A stretch of DNA of 64,000 nt from Clostridium sp. CAG:411. GTDB taxonomy: Bacteria; Bacillota; Clostridia; Lachnospirales; Lachnospiraceae. The translations under genes and the position numbers were made by a program. Under the pieces are notes generated by a model that was not told the origin of the DNA, ran no database searches, and saw only the letters and a list, made by a program, of their open reading frames with translations. Where the stretch lies: assembly GCA_000437275.1 (NCBI GenBank), contig FR899719.1:24907-88906 (forward strand), written 5' to 3'. Shown here piece after piece: positions 16,689 to 24,282 of this stretch (position 1 is its first letter; each line of letters opens with the position of its first letter).

Positions 16689-16700
16689 AGGGTGGTAAAA

Positions 16701-19187
16701 ATGGGAATTAAAATTGCATTGGCAGGAAATCCAAACTGTGGAAAGACTACATTATTTAACGCGTTGACAGGTTCCAATCAGTTTGTAGGTAACTGGCCGG
16801 GAGTAACAGTAGAAAAAAAGGAAGGTAAATTAAAATACGACAAGGAAGTAACAATTACTGATTTGCCAGGTATTTATTCATTATCTCCTTATACTCTGGA
16901 GGAAGTAGTTGCCAGAAATTATTTGATTGATGAAAGACCAGAAGCAATATTAAATATTGTGGATGGAAGTAACTTGGAGCGTAACTTGTATTTGACTACA
17001 CAGTTAGTTGAGTTAGGAATTCCAGTTGTATTAGCCATCAATATGATGGATATTGTAAAAAAGAATGGGGATAAAATTAATACAGCAAAGCTTGCAGAAG
17101 AACTTGGGGTTGATGTTTTTGAAATCTCAGCTTTAAAGGGACAGGGAATTGAAGAGGCAGCAAAAAAGGCAGTTGAGGTTGCTAAGAAGGCAAATCATGT
17201 AGAGCCAAGACATCGTTTTGAAGGTTCTGTAGAACATGCATTGGCACATATCGAGGAATTGCTTCTTCATAATATGCCGGCAGAACAGCAGCGTTGGTAT
17301 GCGATTAAATTGTTTGAACGTGATGAAAAGATTATTGAAAAATTAAAGATCACAGACGAGCAGGTAAAACATATTGAGCAGGATATTGCTTCTTGTGAAA
17401 AAGAGATGGATGATGATGCAGAGAGTATTATCACATCAGAACGTTACATTTATATTGGAAGCATTATTGACAAGTGTTTAAAGAAGAACAAAAAAGGTAG
17501 CATGACAACTTCGGATAAGATTGACCGAATTGTTACAAACCGTTTCTTAGCACTTCCAATTTTTGCAGTTATCATGTTTATCGTTTATTACATATCTGTA
17601 ACAACAGTTGGTACAGTTGCAACAGACTGGGCAAATGATGGTGTGTTTGGTGATGGATGGTATCTGTGTGGAATTGGTAGAGGTGATTACAATGATGATG
17701 CAGAACCATATGATGAAGCACTTGCATTAGTAGAAGGTTATATTTCAGGTAGTGCAGATCAAGGTGTAGATACAGCAGATGTAGAAGATGCAATCGACAG
17801 CGAAGCAGAAGATTATTCTGGAGATAATGCTGTGAAGGCATTAAAAGAATTTGCAGCAACAGCACCAGATGAGGTTACTTATGAATCAGAAGATGAAGAA
17901 ACTTTGGAAACTACAGAAGAAAAGGCTTCAAAATCTGATTTAGAAGATGCAATCGGTGTACTTGAGAAGTACAACGGTGAAGCACCAGACCCGGCAGATT
18001 ATGGAATTTGGATTCCAGGTATTCCAGTATTTATAGAAGCAGGTCTTGATAAGATTGGTTGTGCTGACTGGCTTAGTGGATTGATTTTAGATGGTATTGT
18101 TGCCGGTGTGGGAGCTGTACTTGGTTTCGTTCCACAGATGTTAGTATTATTTATCTTCCTTGCATTCTTAGAGGCTTGTGGTTATATGGCTCGTATTGCA
18201 TTTATCATGGACCGTATTTTCCGCAAATTCGGATTGTCAGGTAAGTCCTTTATTCCAATCTTGATTGGTACAGGATGTGGTGTTCCAGGTATTATGGCAT
18301 CAAGAACAATTGAAAATGAGAAGGATCGTCGTATGACAATTATGACAACTACATTTATTCCTTGTGGTGCAAAACTTCCATTTATTGCATTGATGGCAGG
18401 AGCAATCTTTGGTGGAGCTGCATGGGTAGCACCATGTGCATATTTCATCGGTATTATAGCAATTATTTGTTCAGGTATTATTTTAAAGAAAACAAAGATG
18501 TTCGAGGGAGATCCAGCACCATTCGTTATGGAACTTCCAGCATATCATATGCCTACAGTTGGTAACGTTCTTAGAAGTATGTGGGAGCGTGGATGGAGTT
18601 TCATCAAAAAGGCAGGAACTATTATCTTATTATCTACAATCGTAGTTTGGTACTTATCATACTTTGGTTTCGTAGATGGACATTATCAGATGTTAGCAGA
18701 AGATCAGATGGATATGAGTATCTTAGCAGCAATCGGTAGAGGTATTGCTTGGATCTTCGCACCATTAGGATGGGGAAATTGGCAGGCAGCCGTAGGTGCC
18801 GTAACAGGTTTAGTAGCAAAAGAAAATATCGTTGCTACTCTTGGAATTTTGTATACAACAGAAGATGCCAGTGCAATTTCAAACATTGCAACATCATTTG
18901 GAGCAAGTACGTGTGTTGCAGCAGGTTTCTCATTCCTTGTATTTAACTTATTGTGTGCGCCATGTTTCGCAGCAATGGGTGCCATTAAACGTGAAATGAA
19001 CAATGGTAAATGGACTGCATTCGCTATTGCATATCAGTGTATTTTTGCTTACCTAGTAGCATTATGTATCTATAACATTGGCGAATTAGTTTTAGCAGGT
19101 ACATTCCATATTGGATTTATTGTAGCAATTATAATTATTATTGCATTCTTATACTTGCTTTTCCGCCCTGCGAAAAAGAAAGCGTAA
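16701..19187 (+). CDS. feoB: Ferrous iron transport protein B
   Basis: FeoB imports Fe(II) across the cytoplasmic membrane. The 828-aa protein has the N-terminal G domain with G1 GNPNCGKT (9-16), G3 'DLPGIYSLSPYTLEE', G4 NMMD and G5 'ISALKG', a helical insertion, then the membrane core with Gate motifs 'GTGCGVPGIMASR' and 'FIPCGAKLP'. Between the first membrane helix (about 280-300) and 'DYGIWIPGIP' (about 436) is an acidic, Asp/Glu-rich insertion of about 105 residues (roughly 330-434) absent from standard FeoB. ATG 16701 is preferred to GTG 16692, since AGGGTGG at 16689-16695 is correctly spaced for the ATG. Confidence 0.96.
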   Translation: MGIKIALAGNPNCGKTTLFNALTGSNQFVGNWPGVTVEKKEGKLKYDKEVTITDLPGIYSLSPYTLEEVVARNYLIDERPEAILNIVDGSNLERNLYLTTQLVELGIPVVLAINMMDIVKKNGDKINTAKLAEELGVDVFEISALKGQGIEEAAKKAVEVAKKANHVEPRHRFEGSVEHALAHIEELLLHNMPAEQQRWYAIKLFERDEKIIEKLKITDEQVKHIEQDIASCEKEMDDDAESIITSERYIYIGSIIDKCLKKNKKGSMTTSDKIDRIVTNRFLALPIFAVIMFIVYYISVTTVGTVATDWANDGVFGDGWYLCGIGRGDYNDDAEPYDEALALVEGYISGSADQGVDTADVEDAIDSEAEDYSGDNAVKALKEFAATAPDEVTYESEDEETLETTEEKASKSDLEDAIGVLEKYNGEAPDPADYGIWIPGIPVFIEAGLDKIGCADWLSGLILDGIVAGVGAVLGFVPQMLVLFIFLAFLEACGYMARIAFIMDRIFRKFGLSGKSFIPILIGTGCGVPGIMASRTIENEKDRRMTIMTTTFIPCGAKLPFIALMAGAIFGGAAWVAPCAYFIGIIAIICSGIILKKTKMFEGDPAPFVMELPAYHMPTVGNVLRSMWERGWSFIKKAGTIILLSTIVVWYLSYFGFVDGHYQMLAEDQMDMSILAAIGRGIAWIFAPLGWGNWQAAVGAVTGLVAKENIVATLGILYTTEDASAISNIATSFGASTCVAAGFSFLVFNLLCAPCFAAMGAIKREMNNGKWTAFAIAYQCIFAYLVALCIYNIGELVLAGTFHIGFIVAIIIIIAFLYLLFRPAKKKA

Positions 19188-19214
19188 GTTTTCAAAAAGA
19201 AAGGTGGCAGAAAT

Positions 19215-19364
19215 ATGGGATCTATTTTAGGAACTTTAGTTGTGCTTTTGATACTTTTGGCTGTAGTAGGAGCTATTATATGGTCAATGGTAAAGGATAA
19301 AAAGAACGGAAAGAGTAGTTGCGGTGGAAATTGCAGTGCTTGTGGTGGACATTGCCATAAATAA
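19215..19364 (+). CDS. FeoB-associated Cys-rich membrane protein
   Basis: A 49-aa protein: one N-terminal membrane helix (about 5-24), a basic segment (KDKKNGK) and a C-terminal tail SCGGNCSACGGHCHK with four Cys and two His. This matches the FeoB-associated Cys-rich membrane protein family found after feoB in Firmicutes, which may take the place of FeoC. AAAGGTGG precedes the ATG; it lies 27 nt after feoB and is followed by a terminator. A role in handling iron or sensing redox is an inference. Confidence 0.88.
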   Translation: MGSILGTLVVLLILLAVVGAIIWSMVKDKKNGKSSCGGNCSACGGHCHK

Positions 19365-19387
19365 AATAGAAGATTTGTGCCCACTGG

Positions 19388-19424
19388 AAAGTGTCAATTA
19401 TCGAGAGGTAATTGGCACTTTTTA
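19388..19424 (+). terminator. Rho-independent terminator of the feo operon
   Basis: A 13-bp stem with one G-U pair (19388-19400 with 19409-19421), an 8-nt loop, then T residues. Confidence 0.88.
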
Positions 19425-19471
19425 TGTTTAAAATGGATTGCTTATTTGGTATTTGAGGGGGCAGATTAGTT

Positions 19472-19500
19472 TTGACATCCCTAAAAAAAATTAGTATAAT
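19472..19500 (+). promoter_or_regulatory. Consensus SigA promoter for the rod-shaped RNA / HAD gene
   Basis: A perfect -35 TTGACA (19472-19477) and perfect -10 TATAAT (19495-19500), 17 nt apart: the closest match to consensus in the window. Transcription should begin near 19507. Confidence 0.92.
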
Positions 19501-19506
19501 AGCAAC

Positions 19507-19690
19507 GCTAAATAAAATATACTCTCGGAGTCTCTTTGTGCCTGATTTTGCAAAATGTTTTTTTGTCAGATATGCACAAATTTATGAGGCGTACGTGGAG
19601 CGTACGTTGATTAAATTTGTGTATAGCTGGCGGAAAAACAGTCGCAAAAGTGGGTGCAAGGGAGATTCTGAGAGTACATTAAATTGCAAA
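19507..19690 (+). ncRNA. Long rod-shaped structured RNA, 6S-like candidate or giant leader hairpin
   Basis: The two halves pair along nearly their full length. TACTCTC.. at 19520-19534 pairs with 19662-19676 (15 bp); 19535-19551 with 19644-19660 (one mismatch, 3' bulge at 19661); 19556-19584 with 19612-19640 (one mismatch); and an apical CGTACG/CGTACG hairpin at 19590-19606. About eleven positions are G-U pairs against only two or three true mismatches, which points to selection on RNA rather than a DNA inverted repeat. Expected size from the promoter is about 180 nt. Rod shape and size recall 6S RNA, but the internal bubble (19552-19555/19641-19643) is small and no terminator precedes the HAD gene 25 nt on. 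Boundaries are approximate. Confidence 0.55.
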
Positions 19691-19700
19691 GGAGAATATT

Positions 19701-20420
19701 ATGTATAAAAATTATGTATTTGATTTATATGGAACTTTAGTGGATATTCGTACAAATGAAAATAAAGCCTATTTGTGGGATAAGATGACAGAAATAATGG
19801 GGTTTTATGGAGCTGTTTATGAAAGACAGGAGTTAAAACAAAAATATCAGCTTTATAGTAAAGAATTGGAAGAAAAAATGAAAGAAACAGAGCCATATCC
19901 AGAAATAGATTTGGCAAAAGTATTTCGGAGATTATTTGAAGAAAAACAGGTGAAGATAGAAGAAGAAAAAGTAGAATTTATTATGAATATGTTTCGAGTG
20001 GTGTCAACTAAGTTTATTCGCTTATATGATGGTGTTATACCATTTTTAGAGGAATTAAAAAGAAAAGGAAAGAAAGTATATTTATTATCTAATGCACAGA
20101 AAAACTTTACCAGACCTGAATTAGCATATTTAGGCATAGAAAAATATTTTGATGGCATTTTGATTTCTTCCGAGGAAGGATGCAAGAAACCGGGAAAATC
20201 TTTTTATGCAAAATTATTGGAGCGTTATCACTTGAATCCTAAGGAAAGTATTATGATTGGAAATGATTCTATTTCTGATATCCGTGGTTCTTATGAAATG
20301 GGAATGGATTCTCTCTATATTCATACAGAAATCTCTCCAGAATGTGTAGAGGATTTAAAAAGTAAATATACCATTATGGATGGAGATTTTAGAAAGGTTT
20401 CTGGTATGATATTAAAATAG
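19701..20420 (+). CDS. HAD-superfamily hydrolase (phosphatase, subfamily IA)
   Basis: A 239-aa cytoplasmic HAD hydrolase. Motif I is DLYGTLVD (nucleophile D8), with a helical cap (about 20-95), motif II 'LLSNAQ', motif III lysine in 'CKKPGKSF' and motif IV 'GNDSISDIRGS'. The Tyr in DLYGT replaces the usual second Asp position (DxDGT) of motif I: the general acid/base Asp is missing there, which is unusual, although DxYGT also occurs in some HADs. AAAGGAGA lies before the ATG. It sits directly downstream of the rod-shaped RNA, so it is probably read from the same promoter. Substrate unknown. Confidence 0.85.
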   Translation: MYKNYVFDLYGTLVDIRTNENKAYLWDKMTEIMGFYGAVYERQELKQKYQLYSKELEEKMKETEPYPEIDLAKVFRRLFEEKQVKIEEEKVEFIMNMFRVVSTKFIRLYDGVIPFLEELKRKGKKVYLLSNAQKNFTRPELAYLGIEKYFDGILISSEEGCKKPGKSFYAKLLERYHLNPKESIMIGNDSISDIRGSYEMGMDSLYIHTEISPECVEDLKSKYTIMDGDFRKVSGMILK

Positions 20421-20435
20421 GAAGGAAGAAATAGA

Positions 20436-21647
20436 ATGCGCACAGAAAATAAATATATAAAGGGAATGATAATTTGTATCGTTGCAGTTGCTATTGGTGC
20501 TGCAGTTGGTGCGATAGATGCCTTATTTGGAAGAGTTCTATTGCTGATAACGGATGTAAGAGATGCGCATCCTGGATATTTCGTTCCGTTTCTGGCATTC
20601 GCTGGTCTGTTTATTGTTTTTGCTTATGAACGTTATGGAGGAAAAAGCAGCAGAGGGATGGTACTTCTTTTTGATGTTGCGCATGGCAAAGAGAAGGAAA
20701 TTCCCTTGCGTTTGATACCATTTGTAACAATTGGTACATGGATTACACATCTATTTGGAGGAAGTGCAGGTAGAGAAGGGGTTGCTGTACAGATTGGTGG
20801 CACGCTTTCTTATGAGATTGGTAGAAAGCTTCCTATAAAAAATGCTTCTAATATTCTTTTGATTGTTGGAATGGCGGCAGGATTTGGAGGTTTGTTTCGA
20901 ACCCCTGTGGCAGCGACCTTTTTTGCAGTAGAAGTTTTGACTGCGGGGATTCTAGTATATGAAGCGATTTTTCCAGCATTTTTAGCTGCCTATACAGCCA
21001 GCATTGTGTCTGGAAAATTAGGATTAGAAAAGTTTGCATGTGCAGTAAATGTTAAACTCTCTTTTGATGAAAAAACAATATTGAAACTAATCGTATTAGG
21101 TGCACTTTTTGGAATCGTAGGATACCTTTTTTCAAAAGGATTGCAATGGGGAAAGAAACAATTTTCAAAATGGTTTCCTAATAAATATATACGCATTGGC
21201 GTAACGGGAGCTTTTTTGAGTATATTTCTTCTTGCAATTTACTTCGGAAGATATGCAGGGCTTGGAACAAATTTAATACATGCAAGTTTTTATGGCGAAC
21301 AGATTTATTTATATGATTGGGTGTTGAAGCTTGTTTTTACGATTATAACTTTAGCAGCAGGATTTCAAGGGGGAGAAGTGACACCATTGTTTTCAATTGG
21401 TGCAAGTTTAGGCGTTGTATTATCTGGTGTATTTGGTTTGCCTGTGGAGTTTGTTGCAGCGCTTGGTTATGCGGCTGTTTTTGGTAGTGCAACGAATACG
21501 ATGCTTGCTCCGATTTTTATTGGAGGAGAAGTGTTTGGTTTTGCAAACATTCCTTATTTCGCGCTGGTATGTATGGTAGCCTTTGTAATAAATAGAAATT
21601 CGTCCATTTATGCAGGTCAGAAATTATATGCAAAAGAGCAGGCATAA
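20436..21647 (+). CDS. CLC-family anion channel/antiporter, possibly fluoride-type
   Basis: A 403-aa multi-pass membrane protein of the voltage-gated chloride channel family. The CLC signature appears as 'GSAGREGVAVQIGG' with the gating glutamate, and a second one as 'GGEVTPLFSIGA'. The usual selectivity motif GSGIPE is absent; the equivalent region reads 'GGKSSRGMVLLF' with a methionine, as recalled from fluoride-exporting CLC-F proteins. Fluoride export is therefore plausible but not proven, and no fluoride riboswitch was seen upstream. It follows the HAD gene after 15 nt, probably in the same transcript. Confidence 0.85.
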   Translation: MRTENKYIKGMIICIVAVAIGAAVGAIDALFGRVLLLITDVRDAHPGYFVPFLAFAGLFIVFAYERYGGKSSRGMVLLFDVAHGKEKEIPLRLIPFVTIGTWITHLFGGSAGREGVAVQIGGTLSYEIGRKLPIKNASNILLIVGMAAGFGGLFRTPVAATFFAVEVLTAGILVYEAIFPAFLAAYTASIVSGKLGLEKFACAVNVKLSFDEKTILKLIVLGALFGIVGYLFSKGLQWGKKQFSKWFPNKYIRIGVTGAFLSIFLLAIYFGRYAGLGTNLIHASFYGEQIYLYDWVLKLVFTIITLAAGFQGGEVTPLFSIGASLGVVLSGVFGLPVEFVAALGYAAVFGSATNTMLAPIFIGGEVFGFANIPYFALVCMVAFVINRNSSIYAGQKLYAKEQA

Positions 21648-21701
21648 AAGAGAGGGGAAAACATATAGTAAAATAGGCTTGATTTGCAAGGGGAGAAATA
21701 T

Positions 21702-21959
21702 ATGCGGATTTGTCAATTAAGACAAAAGGAAGTTATCAATATCTGTACGGGAACAAGAATGGGATTTATTTCGGATTTAGAATTTGATTTAGAAACAGGA
21801 AGAATTATTGCGATTATTGTTCCAGGACCGTGTAAATTATGGGGAATTTTGGGAAGGGACCATGAATTTGTGATTCCGTTTCAATGTATAACTAATGTTG
21901 GACCAGACATTGTACTTGTGGAAATAGATGAGAAAGAATGTCTTAAAAAAATTATATAA
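21702..21959 (+). CDS. YlmC/YmxH-family PRC-barrel protein
   Basis: An 85-aa protein with the PRC-barrel pattern of the YlmC/YmxH sporulation-associated family ('MRICQLRQKEVINI', 'GFISDLEFDLETGRI', 'VPGPCKLWGILGRDHEFVIPF'). ATG 21702 is chosen because AAGGGGAG at 21688-21695 is 6 nt upstream; a TTG at 21684 is poorly placed. Bacillus members are linked to sporulation but the molecular role is unknown. An 8-bp hairpin without a T run (21961-21987) follows the stop. Confidence 0.88.
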   Translation: MRICQLRQKEVINICTGTRMGFISDLEFDLETGRIIAIIVPGPCKLWGILGRDHEFVIPFQCITNVGPDIVLVEIDEKECLKKII

Positions 21960-21999
21960 TTTACTATTGTTTATTTGTAAATAGTAAGAGAGGTTTTGA

Positions 22000-22028
22000 T
22001 TGACGGGGAAAGTAAGATTGCATATAAT
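22000..22028 (+). promoter_or_regulatory. Promoter for nrdR
   Basis: The -35 TTGACG (22000-22005) and perfect -10 TATAAT (22023-22028) are 17 nt apart, about 50 nt before the nrdR start codon. Confidence 0.8.
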
Positions 22029-22084
22029 TATTTTAGTGGATTAATAGGTTTAGACATTGTTTATGAAAGATTGAGGATGAGAGT

Positions 22085-22549
22085 ATGAAATGTCCATTTT
22101 GTGGAAAAGAAAATACAAAAGTAATTGACTCCAGACCGTCGGATGATGATACATCTATCAGAAGACGTCGTCAATGCGAGATTTGTAAGAGGCGTTTTAC
22201 GACCTATGAGAACGTAGAAATGTTACCACTTGTCGTAATAAAAAAGGATCTTACCAGAGAACCGTATGATCGGGCAAAGTTAAAAGAAGGTATTTTTCGT
22301 TCTTGTATAAAACGTCCTATTTCCATGGAGGAGCAGAGCGAATTGTTAGATGGTATTGAAGCTGCTATTTTTGAACGTGAAGAAAAGGAAATATCTACAA
22401 CGGAAATTGGGGAAATGGTATTAAATCGTTTAGAGCATTTAGATGCGGTAGCATATATTCGTTTTGCATCTGTATATCGAGATTTTGAGGATATGGATAG
22501 TTTTCGACGGGAAATAGAAAAGCTGCAAAATAAAAATATTGTGAAGTAA
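22085..22549 (+). CDS. nrdR: Transcriptional repressor NrdR
   Basis: NrdR represses ribonucleotide reductase genes in response to ATP/dATP. The 154-aa protein has the N-terminal zinc ribbon (CPFC at 3-6 and CEIC at about 31-34), the arginine-rich DNA-binding loop 'SIRRRRQCEICKRRFTTYE' and the ATP-cone ('VVIKKDLTREPYDRAKLKEG'). Length is typical. It has its own promoter. No NrdR box was searched beyond the local region; no nrd genes are in the window. Confidence 0.97.
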   Translation: MKCPFCGKENTKVIDSRPSDDDTSIRRRRQCEICKRRFTTYENVEMLPLVVIKKDLTREPYDRAKLKEGIFRSCIKRPISMEEQSELLDGIEAAIFEREEKEISTTEIGEMVLNRLEHLDAVAYIRFASVYRDFEDMDSFRREIEKLQNKNIVK

Positions 22550-22672
22550 ATAAAAGATTTGCGTTTTTCAAATTCGATAACTTAGAACAAGTTTGGTAAA
22601 TTTCAAATTACAGAGGGCTAGTTGTAATGTCGATTGATTTGCGTAGATAGTATAGCTAGGATTTGACAACAG

Positions 22673-22700
22673 AAAAGCACTTGCAAAAAGTGCTTTTTTT
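22673..22700 (+). terminator. Rho-independent terminator after nrdR
   Basis: A 10-bp perfect stem (22673-22682 with 22688-22697), 5-nt loop, run of seven T. Its right half also forms the -35 and spacer of the next promoter. Confidence 0.85.
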
Positions 22701-22708
22701 GATATAAT
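22681..22708 (+). promoter_or_regulatory. Promoter for the YifB-dprA unit, embedded in the nrdR terminator
   Basis: The -35 TTGCAA (22681-22686) and -10 TATAAT (22703-22708) have a 16-nt spacer that is the terminator's right arm and T run. A TTGACA at 22663-22668 is too far (34 nt) to pair with this -10. Confidence 0.6.
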
Positions 22709-22753
22709 GAAACAAGGTAATATACTTTCATCGCTGTGGTGAAAGGAGTTTCT

Positions 22754-24280
22754 ATGTATTTTCATAGTTATTGTGCAGCAATACAAGGGATTGATGCACA
22801 TATCATTTCTGTGGAAGTCGATGTTTGTGATGGACTTCCCATGTTTTCTTTAGTTGGTCTGTTAAGTTCAGAGACAAGAGAGGCCAAAGACCGTGTTCGT
22901 ATTTCTGTACGAAATTCCGGATATCGTATCCCAACGAAACATATAACAGTTAATTTATCCCCTGCGGATATTAGAAAAGAAGGTACGGCATTTGATTTTG
23001 CTATTGCGGTAGCGTTATTAGCTGCCTTTGGAAGAATACCACAAGAATGTTTGGAAAATGCAATGTTTATTGGAGAATTAAGTCTAAATGGGGAAATTAA
23101 GAGGGTAAATGGTGTACTTCCTATGGTATATGCAGCGAAAAAGAATCGAATGAAATATTGTTTTGTAGCCAGAGAAAATGTGGCAGAGGCTGCAATGGTG
23201 GAAGGAATTAAAGTAAAGGGGGTAAAAAATTTAAAAGAAGTGGTGGAATATTTTACATTAGACCGAAAAATAGCAACTACAACAGTAACAGCATTTGCAG
23301 AGCAGATAGAAGAAAGAATGGAAGATTTTTCAGAGGTTTCCGGGCAGGAAATGGTGAAGCGAGCATTAGAAATTGGGGTTTGTGGCATGCATAATGTATT
23401 GATGGTAGGTCCTCCTGGTGCGGGAAAGACTATGTTAGCAAAGAGGATTCCTTCTATTATGCCTGAACTGACATTTGAGGAGAGTTTGGAAATATCCAAA
23501 ATTTATAGTATTTCTGGTTTGTTAGATGAAAATTACGCTTATATTAAAAAAAGACCTTTTCGGAGTCCACATCATTCCGTAACACCGACTTCATTGATTG
23601 GAGGAGGGTATCATGTAAAGCCTGGAGAAGTGTGTTTGGCAGATGGTGGTGTGCTGTTTTTAGATGAACTTCCAGAGTTTTCCAGTAATACGATTGATAT
23701 GTTGCGACAACCATTAGAGGAACACAAGGTTGTTATTTCTCGAATGCAGGGAAGCTATACTTTCCCGGCAAAATTTATGTTGGTTGCAGCTATGAATCCT
23801 TGTAAATGTGGTTTTTATCCAGACCGAAATCGTTGTCGTTGTTCGGAACGGCAAGTGAGAGGGTATCTAAATAAAATTAGCAGACCATTGTTGGATCGAA
23901 TTGATTTGAGTGTAGAGGCTATGGAAGTGACCTATAAGGATTTAATACAAAAAGGAAAAGCGGAGAGTTCCTGTGAGATAAGAAAACGAATAAAAAAGGC
24001 AAGAAAGATACAGGAGGAGCGATACTATCAGGAAGAAGTTCGATATAACGGGCAGCTTTCTGCCAAACAGGTAGAAAAATACTGTGTGTTGGGGAAACAA
24101 GAACAGAAAATGATGGAACAGATTTTTGAAACAATGGAACTTAGTGCAAGAGGATACCACAAGATTTTAAAGGTTGCAAGGACAATTGCGGATTTAGAAG
24201 GAAGTGAACGTATTTTAGATGTGCATTTGAGTGAGGCGGTTTGTTATAGAGGGTTTGATAAAAAGTATTGGGGGGATTAA
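22754..24280 (+). CDS. YifB/ComM-type Mg-chelatase-like AAA+ ATPase
   Basis: A 508-aa protein of the YifB family, related to ComM, a helicase that extends branch migration during natural transformation. The N-terminal Lon-like domain ('IQGIDAHIISVEVDVCDGLP') is followed by the AAA+ core with Walker A 'GPPGAGKTMLAKR', Walker B 'LFLDELPEF' and the C-terminal Mg_chelatase_C zinc-like region 'NPCKCGFYPDRNRCRC'. ATG 22754 has GAAAGGAG 6 nt upstream; an upstream GTG (22736) is less likely. dprA follows with coupling spacing, consistent with a DNA-uptake or recombination role. Confidence 0.93.
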   Translation: MYFHSYCAAIQGIDAHIISVEVDVCDGLPMFSLVGLLSSETREAKDRVRISVRNSGYRIPTKHITVNLSPADIRKEGTAFDFAIAVALLAAFGRIPQECLENAMFIGELSLNGEIKRVNGVLPMVYAAKKNRMKYCFVARENVAEAAMVEGIKVKGVKNLKEVVEYFTLDRKIATTTVTAFAEQIEERMEDFSEVSGQEMVKRALEIGVCGMHNVLMVGPPGAGKTMLAKRIPSIMPELTFEESLEISKIYSISGLLDENYAYIKKRPFRSPHHSVTPTSLIGGGYHVKPGEVCLADGGVLFLDELPEFSSNTIDMLRQPLEEHKVVISRMQGSYTFPAKFMLVAAMNPCKCGFYPDRNRCRCSERQVRGYLNKISRPLLDRIDLSVEAMEVTYKDLIQKGKAESSCEIRKRIKKARKIQEERYYQEEVRYNGQLSAKQVEKYCVLGKQEQKMMEQIFETMELSARGYHKILKVARTIADLEGSERILDVHLSEAVCYRGFDKKYWGD

Positions 24281-24282
24281 AG

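Noticed and set aside
19507..19690. MITE or transposon remnant as explanation of the long inverted repeat
   Set aside because: Many mismatches are G-U compatible, a consensus promoter is adjacent, and no obvious target duplication is seen; not excluded without a genome-wide copy search.
19472..19708. 78-codon plus-strand reading frame over the rod-shaped RNA
   Set aside because: It begins at the promoter itself and crosses the paired arms; the fold explains the sequence better than a protein.
22768..23499. 243-codon minus-strand reading frame opposite the YifB gene
   Set aside because: Shadow frame: the opposite strand carries clear AAA+ motifs.
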